A stretch of DNA of 64,000 nucleotides from assembly GCA_022842445.1 (NCBI GenBank), contig JALHPO010000003.1, forward strand, positions 1 to 64,000. Direction: 5' to 3'. Positions 35,054 through 43,411 of this stretch are shown one piece after another. Source of the DNA: Nitrospira sp. Lineage in GTDB: Bacteria; Nitrospirota; Nitrospiria; Nitrospirales; Nitrospiraceae. The first letter of the stretch is position 1. Each line of letters starts with the position of its first letter. Below the pieces are notes generated by a model. That model searched no databases. It worked only from the letters and a program-made list of their open reading frames with translations, and had not been told where the DNA came from. The position numbers and the translations under genes are program-made.

Positions 35054-35359
35054 CTAATGATTGAGTTTCTGATCGATCTTGTCCCCGGCCTTTTTAAAAC
35101 CTTCTGCAGTCTTGTCGGCAGCCTTTTTTAACTTTTGCTCGACTTTCTCTCCAATGTGTTTTTCCTCGACTTTCTTGACCACCTTTCCAACACCCTGTTC
35201 GATCTTGTGGCCCACCTTCTTGGCGGTGCTTCCGATTCGCTCAAACACGCCGGAGCCCTTTGCCGATTCATCCTCGGCAAACACAAGCGCACCTGAAACC
35301 ACCCACAAGGGCAGAAGCAGTCCCGCTACCAATCCTATACGCCGCGCCAATTGGATCAT
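35054..35359 (-). CDS. Exported Lys-rich helical protein (LEA/histone-like repeats)
   Basis: 101 residues. A signal peptide (about 1-28, ending VFA) is followed by a Lys/Glu/Val-rich stretch with repeating 11-residue pattern (KKVGHKIEQGVGK, VVKKVEEKHIGEKVEQ, KLKKAADKTAEGFKKAGDK), characteristic of amphipathic helices of LEA or apolipoprotein type. It is probably a periplasmic stress or membrane-associated protein. No homologue with known function is recalled. Confidence 0.7.
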   Translation of the reverse strand: MIQLARRIGLVAGLLLPLWVVSGALVFAEDESAKGSGVFERIGSTAKKVGHKIEQGVGKVVKKVEEKHIGEKVEQKLKKAADKTAEGFKKAGDKIDQKLNH

Positions 35360-35604
35360 CGACCCTTCAACCTCAGAGAAAGGATAGCATGCACCGGCCT
35401 ATCTGCCCAATAGCCCCCCCCTAAGAAGCGGCATTCCATTGTGGATCAAAGACTTCGCCATTTCATGTGTTGATCTGTGGGCTCATCGGAATCATCGCCT
35501 TCTCCACAAATAAACAGGCCCCAGCATGTCAACGTAAAGCACACGCCAGGGCCCGATCGAATTCGCCGACACTGTACGGTGTTCAGATGGCAGTCTGACG
35601 CCTT

Positions 35605-35931
35605 CTACTTCTTTCCCACCGCCGTACCCTCAACCTTAAAGATAAACCCATCCAGCACCCAAGCCCAGAACCACTGTTCTGAAATCGTCACGTCGGTGAG
35701 GCGAGTGCCTCCAGCTTTCTGCACAGCTTCAGCCATAGCATTTTCAAAACGCGTATTCTGATTGATTGGGATGAACTGGAAAAGCATGATGCCCGTACTG
35801 GTTCCAGATGTCGGCCCAAGAGACTTTTCGTCAGGTCCGATCGGCGCAGATGGAAACGTTAATCTCGTCGAGTGGCAAGCCACAGTCGTTAGCAAAAGCA
35901 CTGTTCCAAGAAACAGGCTGAGAGATCTCAT
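35605..35931 (-). CDS. Small lipoprotein, paralogue A
   Basis: 108 residues with lipobox TTVAC (Cys19). The mature part shares its layout with the next gene: PSAPIGPDEKSLGPTSG, FIPINQNTRFENAMAEAVQKAG, TRLTDVTISEQWFWAWV, GFIFKVEGTAV. The conserved core TRLTDVTISE-W-W looks like a small alpha/beta domain exposed to the periplasm. Unknown function; compare TRL-like and DUF4156-type lipoproteins, to which I cannot assign it safely. Confidence 0.75.
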   Translation of the reverse strand: MRSLSLFLGTVLLLTTVACHSTRLTFPSAPIGPDEKSLGPTSGTSTGIMLFQFIPINQNTRFENAMAEAVQKAGGTRLTDVTISEQWFWAWVLDGFIFKVEGTAVGKK

Positions 35932-35957
35932 CTATGCCTCCTAGAGTGAAAGAAAGA

Positions 35958-36284
35958 TTACTTTTCTGCGACAGCAGTTCCCTGTACCTTAAAGACATAG
36001 CCATTGATCACATATCCCCACCACCATCGCTCTGAAATAGTGATATCCGTCAGCCTAGTTGCTCCAGCCTTTTGCACCGCTTGCTTATACGCATTTTCGA
36101 ATCGCTCATTCTGATTGATTGGAATGAAGAAGAACAGCAACTTACCTGAACTGACCCCCTCGGTCTGACCTAATGATTTTTCATTGGGCCCGATCGGCGC
36201 AGTCGGAATTTTCACCTGTGTCGAATGGCACGCCGCTGTCGAAAACAGCAGGGCAGTGCCCAACAGTACACCCATAATTTTCAT
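35958..36284 (-). CDS. Small lipoprotein, paralogue B
   Basis: 108 residues from ATG at 36284, which follows AGGAGG by 5 bases and gives exactly the length of paralogue A; the frame is open to 36362. Lipobox STAAC. About two thirds of positions match paralogue A, including SLGQTEG, IPINQNERFENA, ATRLTDITISERWWWGYV and KVQGTAV. The two lie in tandem 26 bp apart and arose by duplication. Confidence 0.75.
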   Translation of the reverse strand: MKIMGVLLGTALLFSTAACHSTQVKIPTAPIGPNEKSLGQTEGVSSGKLLFFFIPINQNERFENAYKQAVQKAGATRLTDITISERWWWGYVINGYVFKVQGTAVAEK

Positions 36285-36421
36285 CATGACCTCCTTGGCT
36301 GGGGAGAAAAGAATAGCAGACAATTGACGTCTCCTTGAATAGGTGCGGAGACTAACATTCACCTAGCCATCGGTCAATGGCACGCTACGTTTTCCTCAGG
36401 AGTAGAGCGTCCGCGCGCGGC

Positions 36422-38173
36422 TCATCGCTGAGCCGCGGTGACGGTCTGTTTGGCGATGTGACTCACGGGAATATGGTCACGATAGACTTGCAGCAGGGCG
36501 AGATCCTCATCATGTTGATCCTCTACCGGAACCATGGCCAGATCCACCTCGCCCGACTGCTGCGGGTGCCTTTGCACCCGCCGAAGAATCTTGAAAAATC
36601 TCCGCACCAGATTCAGCCACCGGACGCTGAGCGACGCAATCTCCCATGCTCGGCGCGGGTAAAACATCAGCGGGTTTTCAAGCGGCATGCCAGGCCTGCG
36701 CATCGTCCGCACCTTGAGCCGGAACATGCCGGCTTCCAGGGGGTGAATCCCTTCCAGCGCGATGCTGCCCCCCAAGCACAACAACAGGAACATCACTTTG
36801 TAAATATCCTGGTCTTTCGCCGCGGCCCGATACAACACCCGTTCGATATGCTCCTCCGTATAGTATTGTTTCCAGGCATTACGGTAGGTCCGTTGCCATT
36901 CTTCTTTGGACATGAGGGGATGGCCCATGGTGACATGCTCTAAATCGTATTTATTCATGTCCGGCTCGATCCACGCGCCCCGTTCACAATGTTTCCGATG
37001 GTCTTCCGAGCCTGGCAACGGCGTGAGGCAGAAGAATTCGAGGCCATCTAAAGGAAGCTCGTTCTTGATGATCTCGATATCGCGCGCAATGGATTCCGGC
37101 GTGTCGGTGGGAAAGCCCAAAATATACCCGGCCACCGTCGTGCAGCCGTGATCTTTCCACGCTTGCAGCATTTTCCGGTATTGCCAGATCTTGTTTTGCA
37201 GCTTCTTCGCCCCGGCGAGCGAATCGGGGTTGAGGTTCTCAAGCCCGATAAAAATGTTATTGCAGCCGGCTCTGGCGCACTTTTCGATGAACCGCGGAAT
37301 TTTATAGGCGCCGACATCGACCTGGGCGGTAAACGAGATCGCCAGACCCTCCTCCTCCCGCATCTGAATGCACCGGTCGAGAATCGCCTCCCAGTTGCTG
37401 TTCCTCGCGAAATCGTCGTCCGTGATAAAAAAACGTCCCACACCCTGTTGCAGATTGGCCCGGATGATGTGCTCGATATCATCCGCCGAGCGGTAGCGAG
37501 ACTTGCGCCCCTGCACATTGATGATCGTGCAGAAGCTGCATTGGAACGGGCATCCTCGTCCCGCGTCGAAGCTGGAGAGACGGCGAAATGTGTTTTTCAC
37601 GATCTGGACGGGCAGAAAAGGCGACGGTGAGGACTCGAGACTCCGGCCCTCGTTCAGGAAATTGTACAGAGGCTTGAGCTTCCCTCCGTAGGCATCGCGC
37701 AAGACCTCATCCAAATGGCCTTCCGCTTCTCCGGCAAACAGGCTGATGCCCTTCTCTCCGGCGGCTTGAAGATCTCGTGGCAGCGTAGGGAGCATGGCGA
37801 CAGAGCCGCTCACATGGAACCCGCCGATCGCGACCGGAATATTCGCCTTGAGAAAGTGGTCAGCCAGATCGACTGCGCGCGGGAACTGATTAGTTTGCAC
37901 CCCGACGAAGCCCACCAGGCCGGACGCATAGCCCTTCATTTTTCGAATGATGGATCGGATGGGGATGACGGTGTTCGTTTCGTCGTAGAGGTCAATATCA
38001 ATGGCGACGTCCTCGCCCAACACCTTACGCGCCTCACAATCAAGCGCGAGACCGTTCAAAACGGCGAGTGTGTTCGAGGGAATGGCCGAACGGATCCACT
38101 GAATCACGTAGCCATCGTCGTCGTAATGGGACGGCTTGATAAGAACGAGGAGAAAGTTCTTGGGTGATCCCAT
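36422..38173 (-). CDS. B12-binding-type radical SAM protein
   Basis: 583 residues. N-terminal 190 residues form a Rossmann-like region as in cobalamin-binding radical SAM enzymes (GLVGFVGVQTNQFPRAVDLA, PVAIGGFHVSG), but the DXHXXG motif is not clear, so B12 binding is unproven. The catalytic domain has GCPFQCSFC (Cys208, 212, 215) and GYILGFPTDTPESI. The C-terminal 100 residues include a hydrophobic, probably membrane-associated stretch (VMFLLLCLGGSIALEG). Relatives act in hopanoid, bacteriochlorophyll or lipid modification. It is divergent from the pigment locus 500 bp away and may take part in it. Confidence 0.85.
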   Translation of the reverse strand: MGSPKNFLLVLIKPSHYDDDGYVIQWIRSAIPSNTLAVLNGLALDCEARKVLGEDVAIDIDLYDETNTVIPIRSIIRKMKGYASGLVGFVGVQTNQFPRAVDLADHFLKANIPVAIGGFHVSGSVAMLPTLPRDLQAAGEKGISLFAGEAEGHLDEVLRDAYGGKLKPLYNFLNEGRSLESSPSPFLPVQIVKNTFRRLSSFDAGRGCPFQCSFCTIINVQGRKSRYRSADDIEHIIRANLQQGVGRFFITDDDFARNSNWEAILDRCIQMREEEGLAISFTAQVDVGAYKIPRFIEKCARAGCNNIFIGLENLNPDSLAGAKKLQNKIWQYRKMLQAWKDHGCTTVAGYILGFPTDTPESIARDIEIIKNELPLDGLEFFCLTPLPGSEDHRKHCERGAWIEPDMNKYDLEHVTMGHPLMSKEEWQRTYRNAWKQYYTEEHIERVLYRAAAKDQDIYKVMFLLLCLGGSIALEGIHPLEAGMFRLKVRTMRRPGMPLENPLMFYPRRAWEIASLSVRWLNLVRRFFKILRRVQRHPQQSGEVDLAMVPVEDQHDEDLALLQVYRDHIPVSHIAKQTVTAAQR

Positions 38174-38687
38174 TGCCTGCTGTCCTTGCGCCGTCTAACT
38201 GGTTTTGCTGCAATCGATACGCACGATGAAAGCTAGGACGATTGCGTAGCGATGTCAAGAGAATCAGGCTGCACTGGCCATGCCCACTCATCTAGCCCTC
38301 ATAATTCACGGGCGTTTCTGCTGCCATTCCCAATCCGCTGCTCCAGCCTTCGTCGCTCGTATCTCGCCCAAAGAACAGAGCCTATGGCGTATGGTATCCG
38401 GACGTGAGGCGTGAGGGGTAAGGGGTGAGGTGTGGAAAATCCAGAGCAGGGAGCAGATAGCAGTGTTGAATTGAGAGTTCTCAGATACACCTCACCATTC
38501 TCAATTCTTAACTCACAACTGTCCGGCTCAGTCACGTGCTACACGCCATCAGCTATGCGCTCCTTCCCCAACGAGATACGCTTCACGAGCCACGCGAGCT
38601 GGAGACCGCGGCCCGCGCGCTGGCCATCACACCATCTCTCAGGTATACTCCGATGCACCTTACCGCTGTTCAAACACCATTATTGTC
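38174..38687. repeat. Divergent promoter region with three heptamer-period tracts
   Basis: 514 bp between the radical SAM gene and the pigment operon; no gene. Three tracts with 7-bp period: 38401-38435 (reverse strand CACACCT CACCCCT TACCCCT CACGCCT CACGTCC), 38488-38520 (CTCACCA TTCTCAA TTCTTAA CTCACAA) and 38571-38598 (ACGAGAT ACGCTTC ACGAGCC ACGCGAG). The promoter of the plus-strand operon should lie between 38600 and 38680; no canonical boxes were convincing. Confidence 0.65.
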
Positions 38688-40040
38688 ATGCAGACTTCAG
38701 ACCCAGGCATAGCGAACCCTCTGACAACATGCGACGTCCTCGTGGTCGGAGGCGGCCCGGCCGGCTCGGCCATTTCGGCGCTGCTGGCGGAAAAGGGATG
38801 GGACGTGCATGTGCTGGAGAAAGACCGCCACCCGCGCTTCCACATCGGCGAATCGCTGCTCCCTCATTCACTGCCGGTATTGCAACGATTGGGTGTGCTC
38901 CCGGAAGTCGAAAAGATCGGCATCGCCAAGTATGGCGCGGAAATCGTCTCGCCCTATCACGGGCGATCCCGCACCCTGTATTTTTCGAAGGCGCTGGATG
39001 GCTCGCAACCGTTTTCCTATGAAGTCAAACGGGCCGAGTTCGACAAGATCCTGATCGACAACGCGGTCAGCAAGGGAGTCCACGTACATGAGGGCGTCCG
39101 GGCGAAACGCGTTGAGTTCCGGCACGACTCCACCCATCTGATTCAGGCTGAAGACCGGACGGGAAACGCGGTCGGCTACGAAGCCAAGTTCGTAGTCGAT
39201 GCCAGCGGGCGCGACACATTTCTTTCCGGACAATTCGGCGGCAAGTATCGCAATCCCAGCCACAACAGCGCGGCTGTGTTTGGACATTTCCAAGGCGTGC
39301 GACGGCTGCCTGGAAAAGATGAGGGCAATATCAGCATCGTCTGGTTCGATCACGGCTGGTGGTGGATCATTCCGTTCAAGGACGGCACGACCAGTGTGGG
39401 AGCGGTCTGCTGGCCCTCGTATATCAGCACCCGAAAGGTTCCGCTGGAGCAATTTCTCTGGGATACGATCGCTCTCTGCGCTCCCGTGGCGGAACGTATG
39501 GCCAAGGCCACACTCATCGGCCAAGCCTACGCCGCCGCCAACTATTCCTATCGCCGATCGACCATGCGCGGCGACGGATACCTGATGGTGGGCGACGCCT
39601 TCGCCTTTATCGACCCGGTGTTCTCCAGCGGCGTGCATCTGGCGCTCAATAGCGCCACACTGGGCGCCGACGTCGTCGATGCCTATTTGCGGAAGTCACC
39701 GGAATACCAACGACACCTCCAGGAGTTTGAACGGAGCGTCCGCTTGGGCGTGAAAACCTATTCTTGGTTTATCTATCACTTCACCCAGCCGGCCTTCCGC
39801 AACCTGTTCATGTCCGAAAGATCCAAATTCAAAATGGAGGAGGCTGTCCTCTCCATTCTGGCCGGCGACGCCTTCGGAAAATCTCCGACGAGACTCCCGA
39901 TTTTCCTGTTCAAAATCGCCTATTATCTCGTCTATCTGTTCAACTTCAGAGAGAATTGGACGGCATTCCAGCGCCGCATCCGCGGCGTGCCGGAAACCGT
40001 GACGACGCTCAAAGATTATGCCATCCACGATCGCCGGTAA
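38688..40040 (+). CDS. FAD-dependent oxidoreductase of the flavin-dependent halogenase superfamily
   Basis: 450 residues. FAD loop GGGPAGSA (21-28), the PRFHIGESLLP motif (49-59), the halogenase-type WWWIIP (224-229, fits WxWxIP), FAD site GYLMVGDAFAFIDPVFSSG and a C-terminal helical part. Lys81 lies where the catalytic Lys of tryptophan and pyrrole halogenases is expected, but alignment is needed. Similar proteins occur in aryl-polyene and flexirubin/xanthomonadin loci. Geranylgeranyl-reductase-like oxidases also share these motifs, so halogenation is a possibility only. First gene of the operon 38.7-42.5 kb; no clear ribosome site. Confidence 0.85.
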   Translation: MQTSDPGIANPLTTCDVLVVGGGPAGSAISALLAEKGWDVHVLEKDRHPRFHIGESLLPHSLPVLQRLGVLPEVEKIGIAKYGAEIVSPYHGRSRTLYFSKALDGSQPFSYEVKRAEFDKILIDNAVSKGVHVHEGVRAKRVEFRHDSTHLIQAEDRTGNAVGYEAKFVVDASGRDTFLSGQFGGKYRNPSHNSAAVFGHFQGVRRLPGKDEGNISIVWFDHGWWWIIPFKDGTTSVGAVCWPSYISTRKVPLEQFLWDTIALCAPVAERMAKATLIGQAYAAANYSYRRSTMRGDGYLMVGDAFAFIDPVFSSGVHLALNSATLGADVVDAYLRKSPEYQRHLQEFERSVRLGVKTYSWFIYHFTQPAFRNLFMSERSKFKMEEAVLSILAGDAFGKSPTRLPIFLFKIAYYLVYLFNFRENWTAFQRRIRGVPETVTTLKDYAIHDRR

Positions 40041-40061
40041 CGACAACGAGGCAGTGCGACT

Positions 40062-41108
40062 GTGAAATCGACAACTATTCCGCCATTCACCATGACGGCC
40101 CGGCGAGTGTCAGAAACAACCGCCCGACCGGGCGTGTCGTATGTCGAGTGCGCGCAGCTCCCATTCACGCTGACCGAATCCAGCACGCACCCCATGGCCG
40201 TCGTCACATTCGGATCGGCACTGCCCGGCGAGTTTCCCTGTCCGGTCATCGCGCTCAATCTCCCTCAGATCGACGGACCCCCTACGGCCGAAGTCTGGAC
40301 AGGCGACAAGCCCGTACAACTCCACACAGACCCTGACTGTTCAATCGCCATGAACGGCACCTTTCTTATCGGTTCAATGACTCTCAATGAGGACGCGGAC
40401 CGGTCCATGGACGCCGCAGCCTACGAGGCCTACAAAGCCATGCTCCATCGGCTCCATACCTTGGGATACCCCTATTTGTGGCGGATCTGGAATTACTTTC
40501 CCCACATCAACGACGATCAGGACGGGCTCGAACGGTATCAACGGTTCTGCCTGGGGCGCCATCATGCGTTGACCGAAGTGCTGGCCGATTTTCCCTCTTC
40601 CCTGCCGGCGGCGACGGCCGTCGGAACGAAATCCGGCCCGCTGCAAATCATGTTTCTCGCCGGGACGCAGCCGGCCACACATCTCAGCAATCCGCGCCAA
40701 CTGAACGCCTACGACTACCCTCAGGACTATGGGCCTCGCAGCCCATCATTCGCCCGAGCCACGCTCACTCGGTCAGAGAAGGAATGCCGGCTGTATCTCT
40801 CCGGCACTGCAAGCGTCGTCGGACACGCAAGCCGCCATGCCGGGCTGCCGCGCGCGCAAACGGAAGAAACGATTCGGAACCTCCAGGCCGTCTGCGAGCA
40901 GGCACAGCATACCGCAGGCTTCGACCTCACCGGCACGCAGCGCCAGGCGCTCTACAAAGTCTATGTGCGCGACTCCGCCTCACTCTCTGAAATTCAGGAA
41001 GCGATCATGCATTCGCCCCTTGCTCAAGAACATGTCCTGTTCCTCCAGAGCGATCTCTGCAGAAAAGAATTATTGGTCGAAATCGAGGGGCTGATCATCA
41101 CTGGTTGA
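40062..41108 (+). CDS. Chorismatase (FkbO/Hyg5/XanB2 family)
   Basis: 348 residues with GTG start. It carries the landmarks of the chorismatase family: RIWNYFPHIN (141-150), GLERYQRFCLGRHHAL (155-170), YGPRSPSFARAT (223-234), YLSGTASVVGH (245-255) and VEIEGLII at the C-terminus. These enzymes split chorismate to 3- or 4-hydroxybenzoate (Hyg5, XanB2) or to a dihydrodiol (FkbO), releasing pyruvate. In Xanthomonas, XanB2 supplies the hydroxybenzoate for xanthomonadin and ubiquinone. Placed against a polyene operon, the same starter role is likely here. Which product type it is needs comparison of active-site residues. Confidence 0.9.
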   Translation: MKSTTIPPFTMTARRVSETTARPGVSYVECAQLPFTLTESSTHPMAVVTFGSALPGEFPCPVIALNLPQIDGPPTAEVWTGDKPVQLHTDPDCSIAMNGTFLIGSMTLNEDADRSMDAAAYEAYKAMLHRLHTLGYPYLWRIWNYFPHINDDQDGLERYQRFCLGRHHALTEVLADFPSSLPAATAVGTKSGPLQIMFLAGTQPATHLSNPRQLNAYDYPQDYGPRSPSFARATLTRSEKECRLYLSGTASVVGHASRHAGLPRAQTEETIRNLQAVCEQAQHTAGFDLTGTQRQALYKVYVRDSASLSEIQEAIMHSPLAQEHVLFLQSDLCRKELLVEIEGLIITG

Positions 41109-41162
41109 TCATGCTCATACAACCCCTCTGTGTGTAGGCACAACGCGAAGGAGCCGCTGGTA

Positions 41163-42107
41163 ATGATCCCCGCTAGAGTACAGGGCCAGAAACCCCACCC
41201 GCTCACCGGAACGGGACAGAACCAAGCCTCTACGGCACGGTTTTATTTCACGGTCGACTGCGACTGGGTCCCCGGCTCGCAGGCAGGACTCGAACGCCTC
41301 TTGGACCTGTGCGACCAGTACCGGATCAAGGGAACAATCTTCTTCGCCGGACGATTCGCGGAAAGCTATCCTGATTTGGTCCGTGACTGTCACCACCGCG
41401 GACACCAGTTAGGAACGCACGGGTGGGCCCATGGAGGACTTGAGCACGACGAAGACTTTCGCCTGGCCGGCTACGAGCAACAACGGGAATGGATCAGCCG
41501 GGCGACCGATGCCGTCGAACAGGCCTCGGGGATACGGCCCGTGATTTTCAGGGCCCCGAATCTCCGTATCGGAGAAGCGACTTTGCGGGCCCTCGAAGAT
41601 GAAGGCTATCGCTACGACTCATCGGTTCCAGCCAGACGTTTCGACATGGGATTCGGGCGCGTGCACTATACGGAATATTTCTGGGCTCCACTGGAACCCT
41701 ACAACCCATCCTGGCAAGGGCTGCATCGGCCGGGCAGGAGCAGCATTCTTGAGATCCCCCCCTCAGCCTGCCTCTTTCCCATCAATCTCGCCACGCTGCG
41801 GGTACTGGGTTTACCGGCCTTACAGCGCATGATCGATTGGATCGGTCGTCGTTCACAGCATCTCGTGTTCTACTGCCACCCATCTGAATTTATTTTAGCC
41901 AAAGATCAGACCTTCCCTCGAACGATGTCCAGGTGGAATCGATGGGGCATGAGTCCGGCGAACCTCTCCCTCGTGGAGGCTCTAATCGACTCAGTTTTTG
42001 ATTTAGGTTATGCTCCGGTTCCGATGTGGGAGAGTTCTCCCCGATACATTCCTATACGACAACCGGTCATACCGGAGATGGCCGACTATCACTCCGATCG
42101 GGCTTAA
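41163..42107 (+). CDS. Polysaccharide deacetylase (NodB/CE4 domain)
   Basis: 314 residues; ATG at 41163 has AAGGAG 9 bases upstream, preferred over an upstream in-frame GTG. CE4 motifs: FTVDCDWVPG (motif 1, Asp pair), THGWAHG (motif 2, His metal ligands H-x3-H), FRAPNLRIGEATL (motif 3), YDSSVP (motif 4) and CHPSE (motif 5). It lacks a signal peptide, so a cytosolic N- or O-deacetylase of sugar intermediates is likely, of the PgaB-unrelated XrtA/DUF3473-like kind. It follows the chorismatase by 54 bp in the same operon and may act on the sugar part of a glycolipid pigment. Confidence 0.88.
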   Translation: MIPARVQGQKPHPLTGTGQNQASTARFYFTVDCDWVPGSQAGLERLLDLCDQYRIKGTIFFAGRFAESYPDLVRDCHHRGHQLGTHGWAHGGLEHDEDFRLAGYEQQREWISRATDAVEQASGIRPVIFRAPNLRIGEATLRALEDEGYRYDSSVPARRFDMGFGRVHYTEYFWAPLEPYNPSWQGLHRPGRSSILEIPPSACLFPINLATLRVLGLPALQRMIDWIGRRSQHLVFYCHPSEFILAKDQTFPRTMSRWNRWGMSPANLSLVEALIDSVFDLGYAPVPMWESSPRYIPIRQPVIPEMADYHSDRA

Positions 42108-42125
42108 GAACAAGGAGGTTTGTTT

Positions 42126-42536
42126 ATGAATAGCTTACGCCCCATTGCGTTGATCCTCTGCATCCTCTTCGTCGCCGTGATGGGCTGCCGGGGCGGCGCA
42201 CAGATCTATCAGGTCAAGGACGCGCCTGTTCAAACTGCGACCGGCAAACAGCCAAGCTTAGAAGACGTCCAGAAAGCCATCATCGCAGCAGGCGTAGGGC
42301 TAAACTGGCAAATGGCAGTGGCCAAACCCGGTGAAATCATCGGGACCTTGAACGTCCGGAGCCACCAGGCTGTCGTCTCGATTCCGCACACAACAAAGAA
42401 CTACAGCATCATTTACAAAGATAGCACCAATCTGAAATACAATGCCGAGAAACAGACCATTCATGAAAACTACATCGGCTGGATCCAACGGCTGGATGGG
42501 GCCATTCGTGCACGGTTAACCGCAGCAGGGATGTAG
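42126..42536 (+). CDS. Small lipoprotein of unknown function
   Basis: 136 residues from ATG at 42126, supported by AAGGAGG 7 bases upstream. Lipobox FVAVMGC (Cys near 20). The mature part has a BON-like or thioredoxin-size alpha/beta layout (LEDVQKAIIAAGVGLNWQM, GTLNVRSHQAVVSIPHT, YSIIYKDSTNLKYN). The YKDSTNL and INENYIGWIQRLD-like pattern occurs in short lipoproteins found singly in many proteobacteria. It is the last gene of the plus-strand pigment operon and precedes a strong hairpin. Confidence 0.78.
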   Translation: MNSLRPIALILCILFVAVMGCRGGAQIYQVKDAPVQTATGKQPSLEDVQKAIIAAGVGLNWQMAVAKPGEIIGTLNVRSHQAVVSIPHTTKNYSIIYKDSTNLKYNAEKQTIHENYIGWIQRLDGAIRARLTAAGM

Positions 42537-42542
42537 TTTTAG

Positions 42543-42579
42543 CTCTCTTCCCTGCCGCGCGACTCGGCAGGGAAGAGAG
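42543..42579. terminator. Bidirectional hairpin between convergent pigment operons
   Basis: A perfect 14-bp stem (42543-42556, CTCTCTTCCCTGCC, with 42566-42579) and a 9-base loop, directly after the stop of the plus-strand lipoprotein and before the end of the minus-strand operon. There is no proper T run on either side, so it may stop transcription poorly or stabilise the mRNA ends; a terminator role is inferred from its position. Confidence 0.7.
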
Positions 42580-42616
42580 TGTAGGCCGTCCCCCTGCTCA
42601 TCCAGCCATCCATCGA

Positions 42617-43411
42617 TTATTTGTGTATATGCTCCGGCACTTCTTGCCGGTGATAGTGGTGGGCTGGGCTCCCAGATTCCGTCCGCTTGAAACAGATCCG
42701 ATATAACCCTCTGAGATAAAGTCCTCGACTGATAAGCTTCCACGCCACCATCCTCACGATCCCGGCGATATCCGCCAGCGGACGGAAATGACTCGGACTT
42801 GGCCCTGACCGCGGTGTGACCGTGACCATGACGTGTTTGAGTTCGAACCCCTGCCTGGCTGCTTCGATCAGGATCTCGCTCTCATAGACGAAACTCGCAT
42901 GCCGGCCATGGGGAATCGTCACCGTTCGTAACAGCCGCGCCGGATAGAGCCTGAATCCGGACTGGCTATCCTCGATCGGCATTCCGGCCGCCCATCCGAT
43001 CCAGAAGTCGGCGATCCGGTTGGCGGTATACCGCCAGAACGACGTCTGTCGCTGGTCTCGGCGCCGGACACCGATAATGAATGCTGCGGGATACTGGATT
43101 GCTTGCTCCAGAAACAAAGGAATCTCTTCCGGCGCATGCTGACCATCCGCATCCAGTGTCAGGACGCCGGCTGCGCCATGAGCCAAGGCATGATCGAATC
43201 CGCGCATGAGACTGCCGGCCTTGCCGCGGTTCTCGTCGTTGCGTAAGACCGTCACATCCAGGCCGGACAACGCCTGCACCGTCCCGTCAATGGACCCGTC
43301 GTCCACGACGATCACGTTGGGACAGTGGCGGCGCGCGCGCGCAGCCACCTCGCGGACAGTCGTAGCCTCGTTATAGGACGGGATGACGACCCAATACGCC
43401 TCACGTTTCAC
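42617..43411 (-). CDS. Family-2 glycosyltransferase (dolichyl-P-mannose synthase-like)
   Basis: 264 residues. VVIPSYNEATTVREVA, VVDDGSIDGT, GVLTLDADGQHAPEEI (DXD) and EDSQSGFRLYP place it with DPMS/undecaprenyl-phosphate-sugar synthases; no C-terminal TM pair is present, so it is soluble or peripheral. It starts at GTG 43411 with AAAGGTG just ahead, both inside a 7-bp-period repeat. Last gene of the minus-strand pigment operon, following the FabG-like gene after 125 bp. Aryl-polyene loci often carry such a transferase with an LPLAT to build the glycolipid anchor. Confidence 0.88.
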   Translation of the reverse strand: MKREAYWVVIPSYNEATTVREVAARARRHCPNVIVVDDGSIDGTVQALSGLDVTVLRNDENRGKAGSLMRGFDHALAHGAAGVLTLDADGQHAPEEIPLFLEQAIQYPAAFIIGVRRRDQRQTSFWRYTANRIADFWIGWAAGMPIEDSQSGFRLYPARLLRTVTIPHGRHASFVYESEILIEAARQGFELKHVMVTVTPRSGPSPSHFRPLADIAGIVRMVAWKLISRGLYLRGLYRICFKRTESGSPAHHYHRQEVPEHIHK

